From an uncultured Acidiferrobacteraceae bacterium (lineage in GTDB: Bacteria > Pseudomonadota > Gammaproteobacteria > Acidiferrobacterales > SZUA-150): 64,000 nucleotides of DNA. This document shows positions 44,374 through 53,901 of this stretch, in pieces; positions within the stretch are counted from its first letter, which is position 1, and the number at the start of each line of letters is the position of its first letter. The stretch covers positions 88,559-152,558 of the forward strand of contig CAJVXY010000003.1 of NCBI GenBank assembly GCA_913009895.1, in the 5' to 3' direction. The translations under genes were made by a program, and so were the position numbers. The notes under the pieces were generated by a model, which worked only from the letters and a program-made list of their open reading frames with translations, ran no database searches and was not told where the DNA came from.

Positions 44374-45171
44374 TTAGAATCCACGGCTCTCACGAATAGT
44401 GTTGTATGCGACCTTGATTTCATGGGTCTTTTGACCAGCGATTTTCATCATTTCTTCCGGTAATCCCTTTGCCACCAGCTTGTCAGGATGATGCTGGCTC
44501 ATCAGTCGGCGGTATGCCTTTTTGATTTCAGCAGGTTTGCTGGTTGCGGTTATGCCCAGTACATCGTAAGCCTCCTGGATCCTGGTTTTAGAGGATTTTC
44601 CTGCCGGGGCTGATCCTGTAAAATGTGATTGCGACTTGACCAGGGCCTCGAGATGGGCAAGATCCAGCGGACTGAAACCAAGGACATCACAAACATCCCG
44701 TAGTACTTTTCGTTCAGTTGGGTGAATTACGCCATCGGCATAGGCGGCATGGATTTGTATTTCGAGAAACATTTGCATAAGCGTATGCCGGCGCCGGCAT
44801 TCCCTGCGAAATTGTTCCAGGACTGCTTTGAATGGAAATGTTGATGATTTACCTTCGTTAAATAAACGTTTGGCAGCCACTCGCTGGTCTTCTGATAACT
44901 GCATTTGATCCATCACGGATTGCGCTAGCCGAATTTCGTCCGGTGTTACTTTGCCATCTGCCTTGCAAATATGCCCCATAACAGAAAATGTTGCGGCAAA
45001 AAAAGCACTTTGAATGCGCTCACGATTGGCAGGCCCACCTAAACCTTCGTGACCTTCCTTGCCCTGGCTACTGTCAAACTGGTGACCAAGTGACGCGCCT
45101 AAAAGTGCGCCCAGTGGCCCACCCAGCATGAAGCCAAAAGTACCGCCAAGGATTTTCCCCCACCAGCTCAT
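44374..45171 (-). CDS. djlA: DjlA-like membrane co-chaperone (TerB and DnaJ domains)
   Basis: The 265-residue protein has a Gly-rich N-terminal membrane segment (LGGTFGFMLGGPLGALLGASLG, about 8-30), a TerB-like helical domain (about 55-170) and a C-terminal J-domain (AYDVLGITATSKPAEIKKAYRRLMSQHHPDKL) with the HPD tripeptide that stimulates DnaK. This order defines DjlA, a DnaK partner at the inner membrane. Length matches. Confidence 0.93.
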   Translation of the reverse strand: MSWWGKILGGTFGFMLGGPLGALLGASLGHQFDSSQGKEGHEGLGGPANRERIQSAFFAATFSVMGHICKADGKVTPDEIRLAQSVMDQMQLSEDQRVAAKRLFNEGKSSTFPFKAVLEQFRRECRRRHTLMQMFLEIQIHAAYADGVIHPTERKVLRDVCDVLGFSPLDLAHLEALVKSQSHFTGSAPAGKSSKTRIQEAYDVLGITATSKPAEIKKAYRRLMSQHHPDKLVAKGLPEEMMKIAGQKTHEIKVAYNTIRESRGF

Positions 45172-45305
45172 TGGCTACACCAACCTGTTGCAACGCTCAC
45201 ATTAACTGGCATATTAGGCATAAATTATTATCCAGGGCTTGTAAATCAGGTGAGAAGATATCATATTCATAATTCATATATACCTGTTAAATATTGGAGC
45301 ACAAA

Positions 45306-45716
45306 ATGGATGAAGAATTAAAACAAAATATTACCGAAACGGGTACGTGGATGCGTGCTTTTTACATGATCATTTTTTTCCTGATTTATAGCGTCGCTGA
45401 GGCAGTATTGGCGGCTGTTGTTATATTTCAGTTCCTCTCCAGGTTATTTACGGGAAAAATTAATGAAAAACTACTTGTGCTAGGTGCAAACCTGAGTACG
45501 TTTGCCTATGAAATTTTGCTGTATTTGACCTATAACTCGGAAATTAAGCCTTTTCCATTTGGTGAATGGCCGCAAAAGGCAACAACAAACAGGGAAAGTC
45601 CTGCAAAAAACGTAGCAAAAAGAAATCCTAAAAAGAAATCTCCCGAAAAGAACGCTAAAGTGACGACTATTAAAAAAGATGATTCCGGGGATGAGGGTGA
45701 AAAAAGCGGTATTTAG
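45306..45716 (+). CDS. DUF4389 family membrane protein
   Basis: The 136-residue protein has two membrane helices (about 16-40 and 55-75) with the family block RAFYMIIFFLIYSVAEAVLAAVVIFQFLSRLFTG and the sequence KPFPFGEWP. A Lys-rich, probably disordered tail follows. The family is uncharacterised. ATG 45306 has GGAGC five bases upstream, favoured over TTG 45294. Confidence 0.85.
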   Translation: MDEELKQNITETGTWMRAFYMIIFFLIYSVAEAVLAAVVIFQFLSRLFTGKINEKLLVLGANLSTFAYEILLYLTYNSEIKPFPFGEWPQKATTNRESPAKNVAKRNPKKKSPEKNAKVTTIKKDDSGDEGEKSGI

Positions 45717-45750
45717 CTGAACAGCCAGGTGCCGCAGGATTTGAGTTTAG

Positions 45751-46155
45751 TCAGACTTCAATCAACTCAATGGTATTGCCATCATGGTCGGCACAAAATA
45801 ATGCGACCCGCCCGGAGCGACTAAGCGAGCACTTGATGTTCTCCTGTTCTAATCTTGCCTGAACGATAGATAAATTCTCTACTGCCAATGCCAGGTGTGG
45901 TCCATGACCTGGGTGGGCTTGCGGGTTCTGGCTGGTTCCCTGTTTTGCGGCCTGTTCCGGGAACTCCATTAAATGAAGTTGTTGTTTATTGTTATTACCG
46001 ACGCTTAACCAGGCGCCCGGATAACCAAGATCCGGCCTGCCCTGATCTTCTTCCATGCCCAGAATATCAACATAAAAACTAAGTGATATTTCGCAATTAA
46101 TTACAATCAGGCTGACATGATGGATGGCATGAATATTGTATATTGTCTTTGACAT
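45751..46155 (-). CDS. VOC superfamily (glyoxalase/dioxygenase-like) protein
   Basis: The 134-residue protein has the vicinal-oxygen-chelate fold: AIHHVSLIVINCEISLSFYVDILGM at the start, QLHLMEF in the middle and LFCADHDGNTIELIEV at the end, which supply His and Glu metal ligands. It may be a small-molecule lyase, isomerase or resistance protein. Two further in-frame ATG codons upstream (46161 and 46176) are possible starts; none has a clear ribosome-binding site. Confidence 0.82.
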   Translation of the reverse strand: MSKTIYNIHAIHHVSLIVINCEISLSFYVDILGMEEDQGRPDLGYPGAWLSVGNNNKQQLHLMEFPEQAAKQGTSQNPQAHPGHGPHLALAVENLSIVQARLEQENIKCSLSRSGRVALFCADHDGNTIELIEV

Positions 46156-46380
46156 AGGCATGGCTGTTTGTAGCATTTGTTTGGAATTTCAGGCGCTTTA
46201 TCGCAATAAGTTACCTGCCATTTATCTGCAAATCAAGCACTTACAAGGCAATCTGCTGGCAGACGTTTAGCTTGTGACCTAAACTTAAAGAGCGGGTGGT
46301 TTAACCATACCACGATAGTTTTCCTGGTAGATCACTCAGTAGCAACCGTATATTGATCATCAGGGTTAATCGTTTTGTAC

Positions 46381-47634
46381 ATGACAGCCACTAATTCCCA
46401 GGAATTGCTAAAACGCTCATTACTGCGCGCAGCCAATGCGTTGGTGATACCGTTAATCCTGATTTCACTGGCCTATTTCTTTTCTCCAAAAATCGTAATT
46501 GCACAAAAAGTCCTGGTTGAACTTGCTCACTACGTCCCTTATTTATTTTTATTACCCGCAGCTGGCCTGGCATGGCGTTTTAACAGAAGTCGGGCGTTCT
46601 TTATTGCCCTGATGTTTGCGGCAGCACATATGCTGTTAAATGAACCTGTGCTGGCAGGTTTCAAAATTGAAACGCCTGTTGCGGCACTATTTCTTGCATA
46701 TCTGGTTCCATTTAATCTTGCCTTGCTTGTGTATACGAAAGAGCGTGGAATTTTTACCAAACACGGATTGTTTCGATTCTCGATATTTGCTTTCCAGGTT
46801 TTGCTGGCCGTGTCTTTGGTTTACTGGGACCGGGACATGACAATGAAAATTCTGGCTTATCCGTTAATTTCAGAATCTCTATTGAAATCATCACCGGTTC
46901 CGCAAGGCGCGATTGTTGTAAGTTTAATTTCACTTGTTTACCTGTTTGCAAATTTAATTCGCAGTCCTTCATCACTGGCCGCCAGTAAAGCAGGAATATT
47001 GGTGCTTTTTTTACTTGCCATTATAAATATAGACCTGCCACTAAGCGGGATAGTTTTATTTTCAGTGGCAGGCATATCAATCGTTTTGGCATTGATACAG
47101 GACTCCTATTTCATGGCATACCATGACCAGCTAACCAGTCTGCCAGGCAGGCGCGCACTTGATGAGCAATTATTGAAACTCGGTGTTAAGTACGTATTGG
47201 TTATGGTGGATATTGATTACTTTAAGAAATTTAATGATCGATTTGGTCATGATGTTGGCGATCAGGTATTGCGTTTTATTGCAGTCAAGCTGGAAAGCGT
47301 TGCCGGAGGCGGCAAAGTATTCAGGTACGGCGGTGAGGAATTTACAATCTTGTTTCCCGGTAAAACCATGTGGGATGTTGAGTCACACTTGCAGACCACC
47401 CATGAAATGATTAGCAACTCACGATTTTATGTCCGAGATCGTAGCCGGCCTAAAGATGCACCAGACATATCAAGTCAGCCAAGTGTCCGAAAACTAAGAA
47501 AAGTTAAGATCACGGTCAGCATGGGTGTTGCTGAAAAATCTGATGGCCATGCCAACCCGGGGGACGTATTGAAGCAGGCCGATCAAGCCTTGTACCGGGC
47601 CAAAAACAAAGGTCGTAATCGAATCAGTAGATGA
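46381..47634 (+). CDS. Membrane-bound GGDEF diguanylate cyclase
   Basis: The 417-residue protein has about seven N-terminal membrane helices (residues 15-240) acting as a sensor, then a GGDEF domain (about 248-415): DQLTSLPGRRALDEQL, VDIDYFKKFNDRFGHDVGDQVL and active-site RYGGEEF. It should make c-di-GMP from two GTP. No RxxD inhibitory site is visible just before GGEEF. The signal sensed by the membrane part is unknown. ATG 46381 is preferred over TTG 46375. Confidence 0.9.
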   Translation: MTATNSQELLKRSLLRAANALVIPLILISLAYFFSPKIVIAQKVLVELAHYVPYLFLLPAAGLAWRFNRSRAFFIALMFAAAHMLLNEPVLAGFKIETPVAALFLAYLVPFNLALLVYTKERGIFTKHGLFRFSIFAFQVLLAVSLVYWDRDMTMKILAYPLISESLLKSSPVPQGAIVVSLISLVYLFANLIRSPSSLAASKAGILVLFLLAIINIDLPLSGIVLFSVAGISIVLALIQDSYFMAYHDQLTSLPGRRALDEQLLKLGVKYVLVMVDIDYFKKFNDRFGHDVGDQVLRFIAVKLESVAGGGKVFRYGGEEFTILFPGKTMWDVESHLQTTHEMISNSRFYVRDRSRPKDAPDISSQPSVRKLRKVKITVSMGVAEKSDGHANPGDVLKQADQALYRAKNKGRNRISR

Positions 47635-47845
47635 CGGCCTGACCACAAGAAAAGCGCCCCAATGCGACAATCATCAAACAGGCACGGGTAAAACTTTTAA
47701 ATTCTTGTCATTATATGACCATTATATTCAGGCCCGACAGAACGCTGGCAATTCACCCTTATAATTCTCAGGTCTCTACCGTATTGTAATCTGGCCAGTT
47801 GGCCCTTTATACTGCCCCTCCTGAAAATTACCTGCGAGTTTGTTT

Positions 47846-49024
47846 ATGTCAGTGTCCTCATTTAACCCACCAGTACGTACATTAATGGGCCCCGGCCCTT
47901 CGGATGTACATCCAAGAATATTGTCGGCCCTGGCAAGACCGACTATTGGTCATCTTGACCCGGCGTTTGTGCAGATGATGGACGAGCTTAAATCACTCCT
48001 GCAGTATGCCATGCAAACAAAAAATGAGTTGACGATACCTGTTTCAGCACCCGGATCTGCCGGTATGGAAACCTGTTTTGTCAATCTAATCGAGCCAGGT
48101 GACAAGGTTGTTGTTTGCCAGAATGGTGTTTTCGGTGGCCGCATGAAAGAAAACGTTGAGCGCATTGGCGCCACAGCCATTATGGTGGAAGATGACTGGG
48201 GAAAAGCTGTTGACCCGGATAAGCTGGAATCAGTATTGAAGAAAAATAAAGATGTCAGCATTGTTGCCTTTGTCCATGCCGAAACATCGACCGGCGTATT
48301 ATCAGACGCCAAAACCCTGACCAGTATTGCAAAAAAATATGGTTGCCTGACAATTGTTGACGCGGTGACATCATTGGGCGGATCGGAACTGAAAGTCGAC
48401 GAGTGGGGAATTGACGCTTTATATTCCGGAACCCAAAAATGTCTTTCCTGTACGCCTGGCCTATCTCCGGTTACGTTTAGTGAGCGCGCAATAAACCGCA
48501 TTAAAGAAAGAAAGACCAAAGTACAAAGCTGGTTCCTGGACTTAAATCTTGTCATGGGTTACTGGGGTGAGGGCGCAAAACGTTCTTACCATCATACGGC
48601 ACCGGTCAATGCTTTATATGGATTGCACGAAGCATTGGTGTTGTTAAAAGAAGAGGGGCTGGAAAATGCCTGGAACCGCCACCAGCTTCACCATCTGGCA
48701 CTGAGAGATGGTTTTGAGGCTATGGGTTTGAATTTCCTGGTAAAACCTGAGCACCGCTTGCCGCAATTAAATGCTGTCGGTATTCCCGAGGGAGTGGACG
48801 AGGCAGAAGTCCGCAAAAGATTGCTGCTTGATTACAATCTTGAAATTGGCGCAGGTTTGGGTGCACTGGCAGGCAAGGTATGGCGCGTCGGCCTCATGGG
48901 CCATGCCTGCAACATGAAAAATATAATTTTCTGCCTGGGCGCAATTGACAGCGTATTAACCAGTATGCAGGCGCCTATCAATAGCGGCGCTGCTGTCAGT
49001 GCTGCCAAACTGGCAGCCAGTTAA
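47846..49024 (+). CDS. Class V PLP-dependent alanine/serine-glyoxylate aminotransferase
   Basis: The 392-residue enzyme is a fold-type I transaminase. Blocks are LMGPGPSDVHPRILSALARPTIGHLDP, SAPGSAGMETCFVNLIEPGDKV, FVHAETSTGV, VDAVTSLGG and the PLP Lys in YSGTQKCLSCTPG. It transfers an amino group from alanine or serine to glyoxylate; serine-glyoxylate enzymes serve C1 and glycine metabolism. The following unknown gene starts six bases after its stop, so they are probably co-transcribed. Confidence 0.9.
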   Translation: MSVSSFNPPVRTLMGPGPSDVHPRILSALARPTIGHLDPAFVQMMDELKSLLQYAMQTKNELTIPVSAPGSAGMETCFVNLIEPGDKVVVCQNGVFGGRMKENVERIGATAIMVEDDWGKAVDPDKLESVLKKNKDVSIVAFVHAETSTGVLSDAKTLTSIAKKYGCLTIVDAVTSLGGSELKVDEWGIDALYSGTQKCLSCTPGLSPVTFSERAINRIKERKTKVQSWFLDLNLVMGYWGEGAKRSYHHTAPVNALYGLHEALVLLKEEGLENAWNRHQLHHLALRDGFEAMGLNFLVKPEHRLPQLNAVGIPEGVDEAEVRKRLLLDYNLEIGAGLGALAGKVWRVGLMGHACNMKNIIFCLGAIDSVLTSMQAPINSGAAVSAAKLAAS

Positions 49025-49030
49025 ATACTT

Positions 49031-49354
49031 GTGGAAAGGCCCTCATTTCAATCAGCGATTCCCAAAAAACGCTATCAAATTGGTGAGTTTACTGCCGTGG
49101 TACTCGGGGATATTGAAAGTGAAAATAATAAAAAATATACCTACATCATGGCTATTGTAAAAGAGGGCGCGAAAAACCCCGCGCTTTATGTCACCCTGGA
49201 AAATAATAACCTTCATGTGATTGGCGAAAATTTAAACGAGAACCTGGGTTCAGATTCAAAATGGCGCGATCAAAAATTGTTTACCGCATCGGCCATGAAT
49301 ATCGTCGTCGAAGTTCTGGGCCTGAAAGACGAAATGCCGGTTCCGCTATCCTGA
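49031..49354 (+). CDS. Hypothetical 107-residue protein between aminotransferase and YjbQ genes
   Basis: The product is not recognised. It is a soluble mixed alpha/beta protein with strands around YQIGEFTAVVLGDIES, YTYIMAIVKEGAKNPALYVTLENNN and a final helix. It starts at GTG 49031, six bases after the aminotransferase stop, and ends 17 bases before yjbQ, which supports a genuine gene of one operon. No catalytic motif is visible. Confidence 0.7.
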   Translation: MERPSFQSAIPKKRYQIGEFTAVVLGDIESENNKKYTYIMAIVKEGAKNPALYVTLENNNLHVIGENLNENLGSDSKWRDQKLFTASAMNIVVEVLGLKDEMPVPLS

Positions 49355-49371
49355 TCCCTGGTAATTAAGAA

Positions 49372-49779
49372 ATGATTAGTCGGCTGACCGTCAAAACATC
49401 AGGCCAGGGATTGTATGATTTTAGCAGTGAATTAAATGGCATAGTCCTGAGCACAGGCATCGACGAGGGATTATGTACTGTAATGGTGCAGCATACGTCC
49501 GCCAGCCTGGTTATTCAGGAAAATGCCGACCCATCTGTACAAACCGATCTTGTCTCATGGTTTAATCGATTGGTGCCCGAAGGCGATCCACTTTACACTC
49601 ATACTCAGGAAGGGCCTGATGATATGCCTGCGCATATCAAATCTGCACTAACTACAACCAGCTTATCTATACCAGTTATGGATGGAAAACTGGCCCTGGG
49701 TACCTGGCAGGCGATATATCTTTGGGAGCATCGCAGGATTGGCAGTTCCCGTTCGATGGTCGTGCATATTAGTGCCTAG
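49372..49779 (+). CDS. yjbQ: YjbQ family (UPF0047) protein
   Basis: The 135-residue protein carries the UPF0047/YjbQ signature: GLCTVMVQHTSASLVIQENADPSVQTDL, HIKSALTTTSLSIPVMDGKLALGTWQAIYLWEHR. Members show weak thiamine-phosphate synthase activity and the true role is unclear. Length is typical. Confidence 0.93.
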   Translation: MISRLTVKTSGQGLYDFSSELNGIVLSTGIDEGLCTVMVQHTSASLVIQENADPSVQTDLVSWFNRLVPEGDPLYTHTQEGPDDMPAHIKSALTTTSLSIPVMDGKLALGTWQAIYLWEHRRIGSSRSMVVHISA

Positions 49780-49832
49780 TAGTAACCTTGATGTTTAAGT
49801 GCATACTCGTTTTTTAATCTGGCGGAGAAAAT

Positions 49833-50384
49833 ATGTCCAAAGAAATTTGGCAATATGATGATACCGGGTTAGTTCTTAAGGCGCTGGCATTTGCTGCTGA
49901 AAAACACCGTGATCAACGGCGAAAAGGCATCGAGGCATCCCCTTATATTAATCACCCGATAGACCTGGCCAATACGCTTTGGCATCTGGGTGGCGTGACT
50001 GATGCAGTTGTGATCGCCGCTGCCTTGCTTCATGACACTATAGAAGATACCAACACTACGCCTGATGAACTCCAGGTTTTGTTTGGTGACCAGGTAAAAA
50101 AGATTGTGCTTGAGGTTACTGACGACCAATTATTATCACCCGTTTTGCGAAAAAGACTACAGGTTATCAAGGCGCCCCATAAAAGCCATATGGCAAAGCT
50201 AGTCAAGCTTGCTGATAAAATTTGTAACATTCAGGACATTCTCCATTCTCCACCAGCTGGCTGGGATCTGAAACGAAAACAAAAATATTTTGATTGGGCG
50301 AAAGAAGTCGTCGAGGGTCTTCGTGGCACCAATTCCCGCCTGGAGAATGCCTTTGACGAGGTCTACACAAAAAGACCAAATTAA
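49833..50384 (+). CDS. HD-domain hydrolase, SpoT/MESH1-like
   Basis: The 183-residue single HD domain has RRKGIEASPYINHPIDLAN, AALLHDTIEDTNTT with the HDxxED box, and KLADKICNI, the set of metal ligands of the SpoT/MESH1 hydrolase group. Such small proteins can degrade (p)ppGpp or NADPH. No synthetase domain is present. It lies 53 bases after yjbQ and 28 bases before the peptidase gene on one strand. Confidence 0.85.
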   Translation: MSKEIWQYDDTGLVLKALAFAAEKHRDQRRKGIEASPYINHPIDLANTLWHLGGVTDAVVIAAALLHDTIEDTNTTPDELQVLFGDQVKKIVLEVTDDQLLSPVLRKRLQVIKAPHKSHMAKLVKLADKICNIQDILHSPPAGWDLKRKQKYFDWAKEVVEGLRGTNSRLENAFDEVYTKRPN

Positions 50385-50412
50385 TTTCAAAATAAAACTC
50401 CAGGCATTTCAC

Positions 50413-52353
50413 ATGAGAAAAAAAACTGCACCCTGCGGTAGCTGGTGCTCACCATTATCGGCACAGGATTTGGCATCAGCATCAATTTCCTTTGGTGATA
50501 TCGTGCTTGACGGAGAAGATGTCTACTGGAATGAGTCAAGACCATCAGAGGAAGGCAGATCAGTGATTGTTTGCCAGTGTGCAGATGGTTTGATTTACGA
50601 TATTACGCCAGAAGAATTTAGTGTTCGCAGCAGGGTGCATGAGTATGGCGGCGGTGCTTTTGTGGTAAGCGAAGGAAACATCTACTTTGTTAATAACCAG
50701 GATCAACAGATTTACAAACAAGAGAAAGGAAATCAGCCCCAGGCCGGTGTGATTACGGCCAGAAAAAATTGCCGTTATGCAGATTTACAATATGACAAAA
50801 AACACGAACAATTAATATGTATAGAAGAAGATCATTCAAATGATAAAGAGGTAATCAACAGGCTTGTTGCGATCTCTCTGTCAGGAGAATATAAAATTAC
50901 CGTCCTTGCCAGTGGCCGTGATTTTTATGCTTCACCCTCTCTGAACCCGGAGTGTAATCAATTGGCATGGTTGTCATGGGATCATCCCGACATGCCGTGG
51001 GAGAGTAGTAAGTTATGGTGTGCTGGATTATCAGAAAACGGTTCAATTGGTGAACCACGGCTGGTTGCAGGCGGTGACAATGTATCCATTTTCCAGCCAC
51101 AGTGGTCACCAGCAGGCGAATTGTTTTTTGTTTCTGATGAGTCGGGCTGGTGGAATTTATACCGGGAGACCAATAAAGAATTAAAAAGCCTGGTACCTGT
51201 CCAGGCAGAATTCGGGTTGCCACAATGGGTTTTTGCAATGTCGACATATGCGTTTCTGGATTCAGCATCAATCATATGTTGTTACAACGAGCTTGGAATC
51301 TGGCATCTCGCCGTAGTGAATATTGAAAATGGCAAACTAAAAGAGTTAAATTTCCCATTTGTCGCCATATCAGGCATCAGGGCCTTACAGGGCCGTGCTG
51401 TTTTTATTGGCTCTACCAGTAAAAATGTACCTGGATTGATTAAAACTGATGGCGATCTAAAAAATTACAGTGTCATTAAAAAATCCAGCAACAATGATTT
51501 GCCAGAAGCTTATATATCATTGCCGGAAAAAATAAGCTTTGCCACTGGTTCCAATTCGTACGCGCATGGATTTTTTTATAAACCCGTTAACGGGGAATTT
51601 TCTGTAGCAGGTGATGAGCTGCCACCGTTGCTTGTAAAATGCCATGGTGGCCCGACTGCTGCTACCACCGCTGCCTATAACCAGAAAATCCAATACTGGA
51701 CCAGTCGGGGTTTTGCGGTTCTGGATGTTAACTACCGCGGTAGTACGGGTTATGGCAGAGCGTATCGTTTATCACTGGCAGGTCTTTGGGGTCTGGCTGA
51801 GGTTGAGGACTGTGTACGCGGTGCACAATCTCTTGCCAGCAAGGAAATTGTGGATGTGAATCGACTGGCTATTAGCGGCAGCAGTGCCGGTGGCTATACC
51901 GTTTTGTGTGCACTAACTTTTTACGATGTATTCAAAACTGGTGCGAGCCTTTATGGTATTAGTGAGCTGGAAGCCCTGGCTAAAGATACCCACAAGTTTG
52001 AATCCCGTTATATGGATAAACTCGTCGGACCGTACCCCGCAGACAAAAAAGAATATTTCAACAGATCGCCAGTTAATTTTACCGAGAAGTTAGCCAGCCC
52101 CATTGCTTTTTTTCAGGGCAGTGAAGACAAGGTGGTACCACCGAGCCAGGCAGAAATGATGGTTAATGCTCTGGACAAGAAAGGATTGCCGGTGGCTTAT
52201 GAATTATATCCTGGAGAGCAGCACGGCTTTCGTAAGGCAGAAAATATTATTCGGGCCCTGGAAGGGGAGTTGTATTTTTATGCAAAAATATTTGGATTTA
52301 ATATTTGCGGAGAAGTGCACGAAATTGAAATCAGAAATCTTCCCCGAAAATAA
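50413..52353 (+). CDS. S9 family prolyl oligopeptidase/acylaminoacyl-peptidase-like serine hydrolase
   Basis: The 646-residue protein has an N-terminal beta-propeller (about 30-370) and a C-terminal alpha/beta hydrolase. The nucleophile Ser lies in GSSAGGYT, the acid in FFQGSEDKVVPPSQ and the His in GEQHGFR. It releases small peptides or acylated residues in the cytosol (no signal peptide). ATG 50413 excludes a 41-residue extension that only overlaps the HD gene. Confidence 0.9.
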   Translation: MRKKTAPCGSWCSPLSAQDLASASISFGDIVLDGEDVYWNESRPSEEGRSVIVCQCADGLIYDITPEEFSVRSRVHEYGGGAFVVSEGNIYFVNNQDQQIYKQEKGNQPQAGVITARKNCRYADLQYDKKHEQLICIEEDHSNDKEVINRLVAISLSGEYKITVLASGRDFYASPSLNPECNQLAWLSWDHPDMPWESSKLWCAGLSENGSIGEPRLVAGGDNVSIFQPQWSPAGELFFVSDESGWWNLYRETNKELKSLVPVQAEFGLPQWVFAMSTYAFLDSASIICCYNELGIWHLAVVNIENGKLKELNFPFVAISGIRALQGRAVFIGSTSKNVPGLIKTDGDLKNYSVIKKSSNNDLPEAYISLPEKISFATGSNSYAHGFFYKPVNGEFSVAGDELPPLLVKCHGGPTAATTAAYNQKIQYWTSRGFAVLDVNYRGSTGYGRAYRLSLAGLWGLAEVEDCVRGAQSLASKEIVDVNRLAISGSSAGGYTVLCALTFYDVFKTGASLYGISELEALAKDTHKFESRYMDKLVGPYPADKKEYFNRSPVNFTEKLASPIAFFQGSEDKVVPPSQAEMMVNALDKKGLPVAYELYPGEQHGFRKAENIIRALEGELYFYAKIFGFNICGEVHEIEIRNLPRK

Positions 52354-52382
52354 AAATTACTCCTGATTAAAAGATTCAGAGT

Positions 52383-53225
52383 CTATCTATTAAAGCCCCA
52401 GAAGTCTTTTAGCAATACTTCAAGTCCTTTATAGGATTTTTCCTTGACTGGCTGCAAGTTTTTGCCTTTTGCGTATCTTTTTAGAAATGCCTGCATGGGA
52501 ACAGCAGCGCCCGGAGACAACAAGGCTACTTTTATTTTTTTGGTATTATCTTTGCCAATACTCCGGCTCACTGAAAATGCCTGGCTGGGTAATGCCCTGG
52601 TTTTAAAAATTGTCCGGGTAAGATTTTTACTGTCAAACTTTTTTATCATTACATCACGCAACACTGCAGCTTCGCACTTTCCTTCAATTAACTTTTCGTA
52701 ACTTTCCTTAAAACTATTTGTTTTATACAAAGAGGGTTCTCGATAAGCGCCAAACTGCGCATTCACAGACAGTGTCGCCAGGTTTGGCGGTGCCAGTCCG
52801 CAGAGCCTGCGCCCGGCAAGTTTTTTAATATTTTTTGGTGCGGATTCATCTCGACGGGTAACAATGACAAAAGAAAGACTTCCTGGAAGCCTGGCGACTG
52901 GGACGTGATCAATTTTTGCCATGCGCCAGGCTACAAAATGTGGACCATCGAAAACGATGTCGTATTCCTTTTTTTGCATATAGGCCTGGTAAATACCCCA
53001 GGAGCCCGCATGTTTATAGACAACTTTTTGACCCAATACTTTGGAAAGATATTCCGCAACCGGTTTGTAAATTCTTTTACCTTCCTGTTTCGCTTCCCGG
53101 GGTGGCGAGGTAAAAATCAATTCGGCCATGGCCTGGGAGCTGATAATAAGCAGTGTTATTGCCAGGAAGGGGCGGACGGGTATTAATTTGCGTTTAACTC
53201 CATTTTTATTTTTATTTTTTTCCAT
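52383..53225 (-). CDS. PhnD-like periplasmic phosphate/phosphonate-type binding protein, orphan
   Basis: The 280-residue protein has a basic N-region and signal peptide ending QAMA near residue 34, then a PhnD-like fold: KRIYKPVAEYLSKVLGQKVVYKHAGS, EYDIVFDGPHFVAWRM, RRLCGLAPPNLATLSV and a C-terminal helical tail. Relatives bind phosphonate, phosphite or other small anions; some are sensory. No ABC permease or ATPase gene is adjacent, so it is an orphan here. Confidence 0.82.
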   Translation of the reverse strand: MEKNKNKNGVKRKLIPVRPFLAITLLIISSQAMAELIFTSPPREAKQEGKRIYKPVAEYLSKVLGQKVVYKHAGSWGIYQAYMQKKEYDIVFDGPHFVAWRMAKIDHVPVARLPGSLSFVIVTRRDESAPKNIKKLAGRRLCGLAPPNLATLSVNAQFGAYREPSLYKTNSFKESYEKLIEGKCEAAVLRDVMIKKFDSKNLTRTIFKTRALPSQAFSVSRSIGKDNTKKIKVALLSPGAAVPMQAFLKRYAKGKNLQPVKEKSYKGLEVLLKDFWGFNR

Positions 53226-53283
53226 TATCTCGCTCCATCATTTTTAAGTATCTAAAACTATTTCCAGTATACTATAATTGGTG

Positions 53284-53712
53284 TTATTCGTTAGTTTCAG
53301 CCATTTGGTACCATTTTTTTGCCTCGACACTGTCTTTTTCCACGCCGGTACCCTGTTCGTACATCATGCCAAGGGTCATCTGCGATCCAGCAAGCCCCTG
53401 TTTAGCGGCCAGTGTGAACCACTTTAACGCAGCCCGTTCGTCTACCGTGACCCCTTCACCATGCAAATAGGCAAAACCCATTCCGTGTTGGGCAAGGGCA
53501 TGACCCTGGTCTGCAGCCAGTTGCATCCATTCCAGGCCTTTTTCCTTGTTCTCAGCGGCACTTAACCCGTTCTGACAGATGATCGCCAGCCGGTACTGGG
53601 CTTCGGCATTGCCGGATTCAGCCAGTGGCGAAAGTAACTGTTGTGCCCTGGAAAAATCCTTGGACTCAAAAGCAGCAATGCCACTCGCTAAATCTAGTGC
53701 AGTATCATTCAT
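53284..53712 (-). CDS. Sel1-like repeat (TPR-type) protein
   Basis: The 142-residue product consists of about three Sel1-like repeats (EAQYRLAIICQNGLSAAENKEKGLEWMQLAADQGHALAQHGMGFAYLHG, then WFTLAAKQGLAGSQMTLGMMYEQGTGV). These alpha-helical repeats mediate protein-protein contacts. The start at ATG 53712 (MNDTALDLASG) is typical; a 29-residue extension is doubtful. No signal peptide is present. It lies downstream of the HD-GYP gene on the same strand, 189 bases away. Confidence 0.85.
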   Translation of the reverse strand: MNDTALDLASGIAAFESKDFSRAQQLLSPLAESGNAEAQYRLAIICQNGLSAAENKEKGLEWMQLAADQGHALAQHGMGFAYLHGEGVTVDERAALKWFTLAAKQGLAGSQMTLGMMYEQGTGVEKDSVEAKKWYQMAETNE

Positions 53713-53901
53713 ATGATTAATCTCTGATTTTGGATTGAAATTAGTTAACCTGGAAATGATTATTTTCGCATACATCGCGATTGTATTACAGAATGGCACT
53801 ACACCCTTAATGTTAATTGGGTAGTGTTAATTCAGGCTTAACAGAAATTTAACGGCGAAGTTTACTTCAAGGCACGCTAATCACTTAGCACAAAAAGTGA
53901 C

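Noticed and set aside
47950..48555. 201-residue minus-strand frame opposite the aminotransferase gene
   Set aside because: It is fully antisense to conserved enzyme motifs, including the PLP-lysine region.
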